Source: CFX2 sp014338005 (GTDB lineage: Bacteria > Chloroflexota > Anaerolineae > Aggregatilineales > Phototrophicaceae). From it: DNA of 10,145 nucleotides. Location of the stretch: positions 1 to 10,145 of the forward strand of contig SZPE01000125.1 of the NCBI GenBank assembly GCA_030263555.1, in the 5' to 3' direction. The notes under the pieces were generated by a model. The model saw only the letters and a program-made list of their open reading frames with translations. It was not told the origin of the DNA and ran no database searches. The position numbers and the translations under genes were made by a program. This document shows, in pieces, positions 1 to 7,100 of the stretch; within the stretch, counting starts at the first letter, position 1; each line of letters begins with the position of its first letter.

Positions 1-14
1 GGAATAGTAGACAT
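1..14 (-). CDS. 5' end of an unidentified gene running off the left edge
   Basis: Only the start codon and the next few codons (reading Met-Ser-Thr-Ile-Pro) are inside the window. The start is supported by an AGAGG Shine-Dalgarno sequence at 22-26, seven bases before the ATG at 14-12. It lies downstream of the two minus-strand Crp/Fnr regulator genes and of a perfect Crp-type palindrome at 99-120, so it is probably a target of one of those regulators. Nothing can be said about the product from five residues. The neighbouring leader can form a hairpin over the Shine-Dalgarno sequence. Confidence 0.6.
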
Positions 15-16
15 AC

Positions 17-70
17 AAAGACCTCTGGTTGGCTTGCGATTTCACACTTCAAGCTTTACCAAAGGTCTTT
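17..70 (-). promoter_or_regulatory. Leader hairpin that would sequester the ribosome binding site of the edge gene
   Basis: Read on the minus strand, bases 70-58 (AAAGACCTTTGGT) pair with 29-17 (ACCAGAGGTCTTT) to give 13 consecutive pairs, one of them a G-U wobble, with a 28-base loop (57-30). The Shine-Dalgarno AGAGG (26-22) is buried in the 3' arm. In a plus-strand RNA the wobble would be a C-A mismatch, so the stem is fully paired only in the sense transcript of the edge gene. Whether the whole 5' arm is transcribed depends on the start site: class II spacing from the palindrome at 99-120 would place it near 68, which keeps most of the stem. Confidence 0.45.
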
Positions 71-98
71 CTTTTTCTCAACTACTGCCAAACTTCAG

Positions 99-120
99 TG
101 ATGTGACCCAAGTCACATCA
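99..120 (-). promoter_or_regulatory. Crp/Fnr-family operator upstream of the edge gene
   Basis: The arms TGATGTGA (99-106) and TCACATCA (113-120) are perfect inverted repeats separated by six bases, containing the textbook Crp core TGTGA-N6-TCACA. The site starts 14 bases inside the left boundary formed by the end of the adjacent regulator gene and lies 85 bases before the start codon at 14. Both regulators in the window carry an R-E-V-V-x-R recognition helix, which matches the Arg-Glu...Arg of E. coli Crp that reads GTGA half-sites. A well-matched -10 at the class II position is not evident (TGAGAA at 80-75), so the promoter may be weak and activator-dependent, or the site may act from another position. 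Confidence 0.7.
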
Positions 121-131
121 CGTTGAGGGAG

Positions 132-824
132 CTAATGCGCCTCTTGAAGCGCAATCGCGCGCAGCGCGTCGAGGTTGAGGACGAGGATGCAGCGTCGGGT
201 TATACGAATCAGGCCGTCATCTTCAAACTTTTTGAAGACGCGGTAAACCACTTCGCGGGCCGTGCCGACCATTTCGGCAAATTCCTGCTGCGAAAGCAGC
301 CGGTCGAAGACGATGCCTTCATCGTGCGGCTGGCCTTCCAGTTCGGCGCGCGCCAGCAGCACGGTCGCCAGCCGCGATGTTACATCCCGAAAGGCCAGGT
401 CATGCACCAGGGTGACAAATTGTTTGAGCCGGTCGGTAATCAGCCTCAGAAAAACTTCCTGGAAATCCGGGTGTTCATCAAGCAGGGGTTGGAGTACGTC
501 CGGCGATAAATAAATGGCCGTAACCGGCGTAAGCGTGGTCGCCGAGTAAGGGCTGGGCGCGCCGGTCGGCAGCGACTCTGCACCCAGACAGTCCCCCGGA
601 ACAGGCAGCGCCAGAATCTGGCATTTATCTTTGGATTGGCGATACAGCTTCACCCGGCCTGTTTGCAGCACATACAGCGCCGCCGGCGGGTCGCCCTGGC
701 GGTACAGGACAGCCCCGGCAGCATATTCTGCCCGCACGGCTTTTTCCGCAATGCAGCGCCGCGTGCGCGGGCTGAGTGCAGCAAATAGCTGAATTTGGGC
801 TAACAACTCTACGCTGACCGCCAT
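132..824 (-). CDS. Crp/Fnr-superfamily transcriptional regulator (first copy)
   Basis: A 230-residue protein of normal length for the family. An N-terminal cyclic-nucleotide-binding-like beta-barrel spans about residues 10-115 (with GDCLGAESL at about 77-85), followed by the long dimerisation helix (about 118-160) and a C-terminal winged helix-turn-helix (about 178-212). The recognition helix reads GTAREVVYR, keeping the Arg, Glu and Arg that contact GTGA in E. coli Crp. The phosphate-binding Arg of the cAMP pocket and the N-terminal cysteine set of Fnr are not seen, so the ligand is probably neither cAMP nor an Fnr-type cluster. A TTG at 854 would add ten residues, but it lies upstream of the likely transcription start (about 850), so the ATG at 824 is preferred; neither has a strong Shine-Dalgarno sequence. 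The gene follows the paralogous regulator by 77 bases and has a Crp-type operator in that gap, suggesting autoregulation or control by its neighbour. Confidence 0.9.
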   Translation of the reverse strand: MAVSVELLAQIQLFAALSPRTRRCIAEKAVRAEYAAGAVLYRQGDPPAALYVLQTGRVKLYRQSKDKCQILALPVPGDCLGAESLPTGAPSPYSATTLTPVTAIYLSPDVLQPLLDEHPDFQEVFLRLITDRLKQFVTLVHDLAFRDVTSRLATVLLARAELEGQPHDEGIVFDRLLSQQEFAEMVGTAREVVYRVFKKFEDDGLIRITRRCILVLNLDALRAIALQEAH

Positions 825-856
825 ATAACAGCCGCCGCTACAGGGACTATGCAATC

Positions 857-899
857 AGCATAGGGGAAGGTGGGACGGCATGATGTGACCTAAATCACG
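857..899 (-). promoter_or_regulatory. Class II type promoter with Crp-like operator for the first regulator
   Basis: TGTGA-N6-TCACG occupies 884-899, differing from the ideal palindrome at one base and sharing the leading TGATGTGACC with the site at 99-120. Reading leftwards, a -10 element TATGCT lies at 862-857, predicting a start at 850. The centre of the palindrome (891.5) is then at exactly -41.5, the position from which Crp/Fnr proteins activate as class II factors. No convincing -35 hexamer is present, as expected for an activator-dependent promoter. Confidence 0.65.
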
Positions 900-901
900 T
901 G

Positions 902-1606
902 TTACTTCGATGATCTTTGCATCTCGCCGGCACACGGAGGGAGCAGCGCATCGAAGTTCAGGATGATGATGCGCCCGGTTTCGTTCCGCACAATTCCCTC
1001 TCTTTCCAGCAGGTTAAGGTGGCGAGTCACCACTTCGCGCACCGTCCCGGAAAGCGCCGCCAGCTTTTCATGCGTCAGTTCGACCGTCGGCTGCTGCATC
1101 TCCCGGTTGGCGTAAACCAGCAGGCAGTCGTTAATACGATCCGCGACCGTCCACGCGCCCAGCGCCTCGCTCACCTGGGCGAGATGCTGGAGCCGCTGGC
1201 TGTATACGTGCAGCAGCGCCTTAACCACCTGTGGGTCGCGCGCCCTTAACTGCTGAAATGCCTCATCCGGCAGCACAAAAAGAGTCACCTCATCAAGCGC
1301 CTGGGCGGTTGCGGGGTTTTTTTCCATGTTAAACAGGGGGCAGCTTCCAAAACACTTGCCCCTGTTCATTAAACACAGCCCTTGAATACGCCCGTTCAGG
1401 GAATGTTTGATGATTTTTACCCGCCCCTGCGCGACAAACCACAGCGCGCCAGCCGGTTCGCCTTCGACAAAGATGATCTGCCCTGGAGCATAATGATAGC
1501 GCATCATAACGGCAGCCAGTCGCCGAAGCTGTTCCTGAGGAATATCCTGAAATGCCGGCATTTCCAGCAGTTCCTCAAACTTCACCGCTAAAGACTCGGT
1601 CGCCAT
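902..1606 (-). CDS. Crp/Fnr-superfamily transcriptional regulator (second copy, cysteine-rich sensor)
   Basis: A 234-residue regulator. A cyclic-nucleotide-binding-like barrel covers about residues 12-110, followed by a dimerisation helix (about 112-150) and a winged helix-turn-helix at about 175-210 (LTHEKLAALSGTVREVVTRH). The recognition helix again has Arg-Glu-x-x-x-Arg, predicting GTGA half-sites. The loop where Crp has its Glu/Arg cAMP contacts instead reads CLMNRGKCFGSCPLFN, with Cys78, Cys85 and Cys89, and no equivalent Arg. cAMP binding is therefore unlikely, and a metal, heme, Fe-S or thiol-redox sensor is possible but unproven. A TTG at 1660 would extend the protein by 18 residues, but the likely promoter (TATACT at 1654-1649) lies downstream of that codon, so the ATG at 1606 is chosen. 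It is the first gene of the leftward set. Confidence 0.9.
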   Translation of the reverse strand: MATESLAVKFEELLEMPAFQDIPQEQLRRLAAVMMRYHYAPGQIIFVEGEPAGALWFVAQGRVKIIKHSLNGRIQGLCLMNRGKCFGSCPLFNMEKNPATAQALDEVTLFVLPDEAFQQLRARDPQVVKALLHVYSQRLQHLAQVSEALGAWTVADRINDCLLVYANREMQQPTVELTHEKLAALSGTVREVVTRHLNLLEREGIVRNETGRIIILNFDALLPPCAGEMQRSSK

Positions 1607-1648
1607 CTTACGATAATCCAGATATATTAACGAACGGCAGGTTTTTTT

Positions 1649-1692
1649 AGTATAACGCAAACACCAACCCGGTGACAGCAGAGCTGTGCTGT
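1649..1692 (-). promoter_or_regulatory. Promoter of the second regulator with an operator-like palindrome
   Basis: A -10 element TATACT (1654-1649, five of six consensus bases) predicts a transcription start near 1642, leaving a leader of about 35 bases before the ATG at 1606. Upstream is an imperfect 18-base palindrome at 1675-1692: ACAGCA and TGCTGT arms with six bases between, and AGCT at its centre. Its centre (1683.5) is at -41.5, replacing a recognisable -35. Arm spacing and position fit a Crp/Fnr-type activator site, but the half-site sequence differs from TGTGA, so a different regulator may bind it. Confidence 0.45.
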
Positions 1693-1768
1693 ATCATGAA
1701 ATGCTACTGGCGCGCGGTCGCCGTTCCATGTAAACTGGCACGGCATACTGTCAGGAGTATCTCACGAT

Positions 1769-2164
1769 ATGGGCAGATCGAGCAGAAGGCGAACCAACTC
1801 GCGGGGGCGCAGCGCGCGGAACACGGCTTATCGCGGCAAAAGCCCTGCCGAAGCGCGGGCGGAACATCTGACCTGGTTCTTCCTGGTTCTTATTTTTGCT
1901 GTTTTACAGCTCTTTAATCAAAATAACATTGCCATCCAGCCCTGGCTGGTCCCGCTGTCCGGGGCCATCGTATTAATCGGTTCGGGCATTTACCAGTACT
2001 CGCGGCACTGGCGCGTCAGCCCGGTCACTTGGCTGGCCGGCGGGCTGCTGTTTTTCCTCACCTTAATCAATATCAACTTCCTGCAAGAACGCAGTTTCCT
2101 GGGCGAGTCGCTGATTATCTTCGCCGGGGTAATTTTAATCGGGCTGTTGACGGGCGAAACATAG
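1769..2164 (+). CDS. Small four-helix membrane protein of unknown function
   Basis: A 131-residue protein that I do not recognise. The first 33 residues are very basic, with many Arg and Ser and no hydrophobic stretch. They are followed by four likely membrane helices at about 34-50, 58-77, 86-104 and 112-128, with short loops (the second loop, around 78-85, is also basic). The Arg-rich N-terminus is likely cytoplasmic by the positive-inside rule, which would put the C-terminus inside too. A Shine-Dalgarno AGGAG at 1753-1757 precedes the ATG by 11 bases, a little long. The gene is divergent from the regulator pair and ends 46 bases before the next start; the two may be partly co-transcribed, though the next gene has its own promoter. 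Confidence 0.75.
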   Translation: MGRSSRRRTNSRGRSARNTAYRGKSPAEARAEHLTWFFLVLIFAVLQLFNQNNIAIQPWLVPLSGAIVLIGSGIYQYSRHWRVSPVTWLAGGLLFFLTLININFLQERSFLGESLIIFAGVILIGLLTGET

Positions 2165-2173
2165 TGGTAAAAT
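2147..2173 (+). promoter_or_regulatory. Extended -10 promoter of the PucR-family gene
   Basis: TTGACG (2147-2152) and TGGTAAAAT (2165-2173, a TGn extension plus TAAAAT) are separated by 15 bases between the -35 and the TG motif's following G. The spacer is short, but extended -10 promoters tolerate this. The promoter overlaps the last codons and stop of the preceding membrane-protein gene. The predicted start near 2180 leaves a leader of about 30 bases before the ATG at 2211. Confidence 0.5.
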
Positions 2174-2210
2174 AATTACAGTTCGTCCGCCTCAATAAAC
2201 GTCTACGGAA

Positions 2211-3872
2211 ATGAGCGCGTTTGAAATGGCAGACTCGGTCAACCATATAACTGTTGAAGATGTCCGCAAGCTGGCACTTCCCCTGGGAACGCGCGTGGTT
2301 GCCGGGGACGGCCATCTCAACCGTTCTGTCACCTGGACGACAGTGATTTACCTGGAAAACAAAACGCCGGCCAAAGCCCTCCAGCGCGGCGAAATGGTGC
2401 TGGTGGCCCCGCCGGAAACCAATAACGTCCGCCAGATCACCGATGTGGATGTGGTGCGCTGGGCCTCGGACATGCAGGCCAGCGCCGTCGTCCTCAGCGA
2501 AAACGCCTCCCCCACCGCCATTGCCGAGGCCAACGCTTTCGGGATGCCGGTGATGGTGCTTCCCGGCGGCAGCCGCGTGCGCCTGGTGGAAAAAACCGTC
2601 GTCAGCCTGCTGGTTGACCGCAAAGGGCAGCTTGAGCGCCGCGCCACCCAGATTTACCGGCAGCTTACCCAGATTTCGTCGCGCAACGAAGGTATGGCCG
2701 AACTGGTGAACGCGATGGCGCGGCTCACCAACAAATCCATCGTCGTCCAGGACAAACGCCTTAAGACGCTCGACAGCGCCGTTCAGCCCGGTTTGATCGG
2801 CAGTTGGGATGATGTTGAAAACTTTTTGAAGAACCTGTACAGCCTGCCCATCGAGTTTCAGGATCGCCTCCGGGTGGGCGAAGTCGAAAACCCGGCACTG
2901 CTGCAATCCCTGCCCATACCGGGCCTGGCACGGCTGGTCGCGCCGATCATCACCCGTAATATCGGGCGGGGTTATCTGTCCATCATCGGGCGCGAAGGCG
3001 ACCTGGACGATATTGACCTGCTGGTGGCCGAACACGGCGCTGCTGCCTGCGCGTTGGAGATGGCAAAAGCCAAAGCCATCAGCGACACCGAAAAACGCCT
3101 GCGCGGCACTTTCCTCGACCGCCTGCTGCTGGGGGATGTCAGCCAGCAGGAAGCCGTTCGCCAGGGCGAGCGTTTTGAGCATGACATGACTCAGCCCCAC
3201 GTCGCCATCGTGCTGGCCTGGCAGGGGGACAAAACGCCTTCCAGCCGGCGGCTGGAAACGCTGGTGAACCAGGTGGTCGTCGCCCAGCGCGCCGCCGCGC
3301 TGGTCTGGCAGCGCGAAAAAGAAAACGAGCTGATCGTTTTCCATGCCACCGATACCAAAGACCCGATTGATACCAGCATGAAACTGGCGAAAGCCTTCGT
3401 CCAGGAAATTCAGCGGCAGTATCCCGGCACGCGCTTCGCCATCGGCCTCGGCCAGCCCGCCCGCGAGATTTCCGCCTGGCGCAACAGCCACCGGGATGCC
3501 GTCCAGGCGTTGGAACTGGCCGCCCGTTTGCAAACCGATACGCCCCTGTACATCGGCGATCTGGGCGTCTACCAGTTGATTTTGAGCCTTTCGGATCGTG
3601 AAAAGCTGCTGGCCTTTTGCGACAAAACCTTAGGCGCGCTGGTTGAATACGACATGCGCCAGCGTGCCGACCTGATTAAAACGCTGGAAGCCTTTTTCGC
3701 CTGTCATGGCAACCTCAGCCAGACGGCGGATATGCTGATCGTCCACCGCAATACGCTGCTGTACCGTATGAACCGCATCAATGAAATCGCCGAAATTGAC
3801 CTCAACCGGCCCGAAACGCGCCTCGCCCTGCATCTGGCGCTGACCATCCGCCGGCTGCTGGCGATGAATTAA
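2211..3872 (+). CDS. PucR/CdaR-family transcriptional regulator
   Basis: A 553-residue protein with the standard family layout. The PucR N-terminal ligand-binding domain spans about residues 12-135 (beginning ITVEDVRKLALPLGTRVVAG), then a linker/GAF-like region (about 145-285), a CdaR GGDEF-like region (about 295-455) and a C-terminal PucR helix-turn-helix (about 486-550). The last contains the diagnostic NLSQTADMLIVHRNTLLYRM at 501-520. Characterised family members sense purine breakdown products, sugar acids, GABA or proline-type compounds and activate adjacent catabolic or nitrogen genes; the ligand here is unknown. No strong Shine-Dalgarno precedes either the ATG at 2211 or the in-frame ATG at 2226, and both begin before the domain, so the start is uncertain by five residues. 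It lies 310 bases upstream of a glutamate synthase-like gene in the same direction, which is a candidate target. Confidence 0.9.
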   Translation: MSAFEMADSVNHITVEDVRKLALPLGTRVVAGDGHLNRSVTWTTVIYLENKTPAKALQRGEMVLVAPPETNNVRQITDVDVVRWASDMQASAVVLSENASPTAIAEANAFGMPVMVLPGGSRVRLVEKTVVSLLVDRKGQLERRATQIYRQLTQISSRNEGMAELVNAMARLTNKSIVVQDKRLKTLDSAVQPGLIGSWDDVENFLKNLYSLPIEFQDRLRVGEVENPALLQSLPIPGLARLVAPIITRNIGRGYLSIIGREGDLDDIDLLVAEHGAAACALEMAKAKAISDTEKRLRGTFLDRLLLGDVSQQEAVRQGERFEHDMTQPHVAIVLAWQGDKTPSSRRLETLVNQVVVAQRAAALVWQREKENELIVFHATDTKDPIDTSMKLAKAFVQEIQRQYPGTRFAIGLGQPAREISAWRNSHRDAVQALELAARLQTDTPLYIGDLGVYQLILSLSDREKLLAFCDKTLGALVEYDMRQRADLIKTLEAFFACHGNLSQTADMLIVHRNTLLYRMNRINEIAEIDLNRPETRLALHLALTIRRLLAMN

Positions 3873-3925
3873 CCTGTTGTGCAGGGCGCATAAACCCTTC
3901 GTTCGTAATTTCTGGTAATTTACCC

Positions 3926-4111
3926 TTAAACGGCGTAATACTGTTCCGGCTGTTCGGATTCAGGCAGATCGTATAACTTTATTCGGCCATCCCCCGGTAA
4001 TTCGCCCAGAAAGATCGCGCCGGCGGCAGCCATCCCCGCCCCGTACACCGCGCCGGACGCCAAATTGTACAATATACACAGCCCCCTTTTGGTAGTATTC
4101 ATGATATTCAT
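3926..4111 (-). CDS. Possible small membrane protein, doubtful
   Basis: A 61-codon open frame opposite to both neighbours. The translation has a Gly/Ala-rich hydrophobic stretch at about 12-37 (one possible membrane helix) and an acidic, polar tail ending SEQPEQYYAV, which looks protein-like. The only purine-rich motif (GAGGA, 4130-4126 on the minus strand) is 14 bases before the ATG, too far for normal initiation, and the upstream frame is closed by a stop two codons before the ATG. It resembles no family I know. It may be a real small gene or a chance frame. Confidence 0.25.
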   Translation of the reverse strand: MNIMNTTKRGLCILYNLASGAVYGAGMAAAGAIFLGELPGDGRIKLYDLPESEQPEQYYAV

Positions 4112-4113
4112 CA
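4096..4113. repeat. Tandem 9-base direct repeat upstream of the glutamate synthase-like gene
   Basis: TATTCATGA (4096-4104) is followed directly by TATTCATCA (4105-4113), eight of nine bases identical. They are spaced nearly one helical turn, so a protein could contact the same face of DNA twice. The position, 70-87 bases before the ATG at 4183, suits a regulator-binding site, possibly for the PucR-type protein encoded just upstream. This is inference from position only. Confidence 0.3.
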
Positions 4114-4170
4114 GTTAAATTGCTATCCTCGGAATTTTGTCTTTTGAATCCAGACAAACCAGGTTTCACG

Positions 4171-4175
4171 AGGGA
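4171..4175 (+). promoter_or_regulatory. Ribosome binding site deciding the gltB-like start
   Basis: AGGGA lies seven bases before the ATG at 4183, ideal spacing. The open frame continues upstream to a TTG at 4120, but the 21 extra codons have no family similarity and no comparable ribosome binding site, so the shorter protein is preferred. Confidence 0.7.
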
Positions 4176-4182
4176 CGTAACC

Positions 4183-7100
4183 ATGCCAGAAAACGACTGT
4201 ACTAACCCTACCCCTGGCTTGCACCCCATTGACATCCAGGAGCGCGACGCCTGCGCGCTTATATGCGCCGTTCGTAAAGGCGGCCAGCCCACACACGGCA
4301 ACGTCAAACGCACCATTGAAGCCCTCACCCGTATGGGGCATCGCACCGGCTTTGTAGACGGCGAGGGCGACGGCGTGGGAATCATGACCGACATTCCGCG
4401 CCAGCTGTGGATGAAAAAACTGGCGAAAGCCGGGCTGCGGGCCTCGCTGGCGAGCAGCCGCAGCTTCTGGGTCGGCCATGTGATGATCCCGGTCGCGGCG
4501 CGGGGGAACGCTTATGCCCTGGTCGAGCAGATCGTCCAGCGGCTTGCCGATGCCGGGCTGGATGTCCTGGTCGAAGAACCCGGCGAGGTGAATCGCGGCG
4601 ACCTGGGGCCGAACGCCCAGAAAAACGAGCCGGCCTTCTGGCAGATCGCCGGCATGAACGGTGACGTGCCGGGCCACCTGCTGGAAACAACCCTCTTTAA
4701 CGCGCAAACGCAGCTTGAACGCAGCCTGGGCGTGCATTTTCCGTCGCTTTCGGCCTACAGCGTCGTTTATAAAGTGCAAGGGACGGTCGAAATCCTGCGC
4801 CGTTACTACCCGGAACTGCGCGACCCGGATTATGCCTCCAGCGTGACGCTGGGACATGCCCGTTACAGCACCAACACCAACCCGATTTTTGAGCGCGCAC
4901 AGCCCTTTAACGCCATCGGCCACAACGGTGAATTTAATACCATCTCCCGAATGCGCCTGGAAGCCGAGATGCTCGGTATTGACCTCGCCCCCGGCAATTC
5001 CGACTCGCAGGATGTAGACCGGGTGATTCGCGCGCTGTGCATGAATTTCGGTCTGGATTTAATCGAGGCGATGGAATACATCTTCCCACCTTTCGGCCAC
5101 GATCTCATCCAAAACGCGCCGGAAATTCACGCCCTGTACGAACACATTCGCCAGGCGTTCGGGCCGTTCGCGCAGGGGCCGGCGGCGGTGGTCGCGCGTC
5201 TGGGCGACCTGTGTGTGTTCAGCGTGGATGCGTTGGGGCTGCGCCCGCTGTGGTTTGGCGAAAGCGAAAAAGAATATTTCGCCACTTCTGAACGCGGCGT
5301 TTACACCCTCGATTCAATGTCGGTGGACAGCAAACCACTTGCGCCGGGCGAAAAAATCGCCGTCAGAATCACGCCCGGCCACGCGCTCGAAGTCCTGGAC
5401 TACCCGGCCATCCAGCGGCACATGCTGGCGCGCTTCCGGGAACGCGGCATTCAAGCGCCGGACGCGCCCGCCGGCTTCTGGGCGCTCGGCGACCTTCGCA
5501 GTCCATCGGCGCCCGCCTACCGCCGCAACGGGCATACCGCCCCGGCTGCCGAGCCGGTTCCGGTGGCAATAGCCGAAGCCGAGATGCTGCCCGAACCGCT
5601 GCCGGCGGTGCGGCCAGCCGCCGCCCTGCCCTGGCAGGAACGGCAGACACCCCTCAACACCACCACGATGGCGGCCCTGGGCTGGGAGCGTTTTCACGTC
5701 GCTTATGTGGAAGCCATCGCCGAATCGTTCAAAGATCAGGTCGGCTCATTGGGGTGGGATGGCCCGCTGGCGGCCCTCAGCCATACGCGGGTGAACCTGG
5801 CCGATTATTTTAAGGAAACCGTCGCCGTCGTCACCAATCCCGCCATTGACCGGGAACGCGAACGCGCGCAGTTTTCGACCCGCGTGCTGGTGGGGGCGCG
5901 CCCTCCGGTTGACCGCTCCCCGGCTGATGGCGATATCCTCATCCAGTTACAGACTCCCCTGCTGCTCGGCGGGCATCCATCCCTGGGCGAAAGCGACGAT
6001 ATGCGCGCCGCCGCCGACCAGCATGGCACGCTGACCATTGAAGACCTGCTGGAGCAGTTTGGCGACCGCTGCGCGATCTTTTCCCTGGGCGCTGCGCTGG
6101 ACGAAAGCATCGAGGAAGCCCTCAACCGCTTGCAGCGCGCGGCAGTCGAAGCGGTGCGCGGCGGCATCCAGTGTATCGTGCTGGACGATACCGACGTTTA
6201 CAGCGGCCAGCGCCTGTGGCTGGATCCCCTGCTGGCGACCGCCGCGATTGACCGGGCGCTGCGCCAGGCCGACGACCAGCCGAACCTGCGGCGGCGCGTG
6301 GGACTGGTGGTGCGCTCCGGCGCGCTGCGCGACCTGCATGATCTGGCATTGTGCCTTGCCCTGGGGGCGAATGCCGTGCTGCCCTACGCCATGTACGCCG
6401 TCGGGCTGGGGCTTGCGCCTCGCCCCTCACGCCAGCCCTTGACCTCCGAACAGATCGTCGGCCAGCTCAGCGGCCTGGTGCGGATTATAAGTGCCGGGCT
6501 GGAGAAAATCATCTCCACCATCGGCTGCCACGAACTGCGCGGTTACGGCCATTCGTTCAGTTCCATCGGCCTGACGACCGGCGTGGCGGCTTACCTCGGC
6601 ACGCCCAATTATTTCGGTTCGGAAGGGCGCGGCTTAAGCTGGGACGCGCTGAAGATGGACGCCGAGGAACGCGCCGCCGAAATGCGCGGGGAACGAACCG
6701 GCAAACTCGCCAATGCCGACCGGCTGTACCCCAAAATGTGGAAAAAGATCGAAGACATCGCCCAGGGCGAAATGTCCCTTGAGGACTATACCCGCGATAT
6801 GCTGGAACTGGAAAACACCATGCCCGTGGCCGCCCGCCACATCATCGGGCTGAAAACCGTCGAAAACCCGCCCGACCCCAACCGGGTGGACATCCGCATC
6901 AAAGACCACGCCATGCCGGTGGTTATCGGCGCGATGTCGTTCGGCTCGCAGGGCGAGCTGGCCTACAAAGCCTATGGCGAGGCGGCCTACCATCTCAACA
7001 TCATCTGCATCAACGGCGAAGGCGGCGAACTACCGGATGTGATGGGACGCTACCCCCGCCACCGGGGCAACCAGATCGCGTCGGGGCGTTTTGGCGTTAA

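Larger units (their letters stand above)
3873..4182. other. 310-base intergenic region upstream of the glutamate synthase-like gene
   Basis: The region is more AT-rich in its right half. It holds a small 11-base palindrome (GGTAATTTACC, near 3912-3922), a 9-base tandem repeat at 4096-4113, and a 7-bp hairpin in the leader (TTTGTCT 4136-4142 with AGACAAA 4152-4158). It also contains a possible minus-strand small ORF (3926-4111). I see no clear intrinsic terminator after the PucR-family gene and no convincing -35/-10 pair for the next gene; weak -10 candidates are TTAAAT (4115-4120) and TATCCT (4124-4129). Confidence 0.5.

Noticed and set aside
825..854. TTG start at 854 extending the first Crp/Fnr protein by ten residues
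   Set aside because: It lies upstream of the transcription start predicted by the -10 at 862-857 and has no Shine-Dalgarno sequence; family proteins begin near the ATG at 824.
1290..1380. Fnr-type [4Fe-4S] oxygen sensor assignment for the second regulator
   Set aside because: Fnr uses three N-terminal cysteines plus one in the barrel; here the cysteines are clustered in the barrel loop, so an Fnr function cannot be assigned.
2115..3533. 472-codon open frame on the minus strand opposite the PucR-family gene
   Set aside because: It is the antisense shadow of a recognised PucR-family gene; the translation is Gly/His/Gln-rich with no domain pattern.
3912..3922. GGTAATTTACC palindrome as a terminator of the PucR-family gene
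   Set aside because: The stem is only five pairs, AT-rich, with a one-base centre and no T tract.
4123..4923. 266-codon minus-strand frame over the start of the gltB-like gene
   Set aside because: Antisense shadow of the amidotransferase domain, with no family similarity and no ribosome binding site considered convincing.
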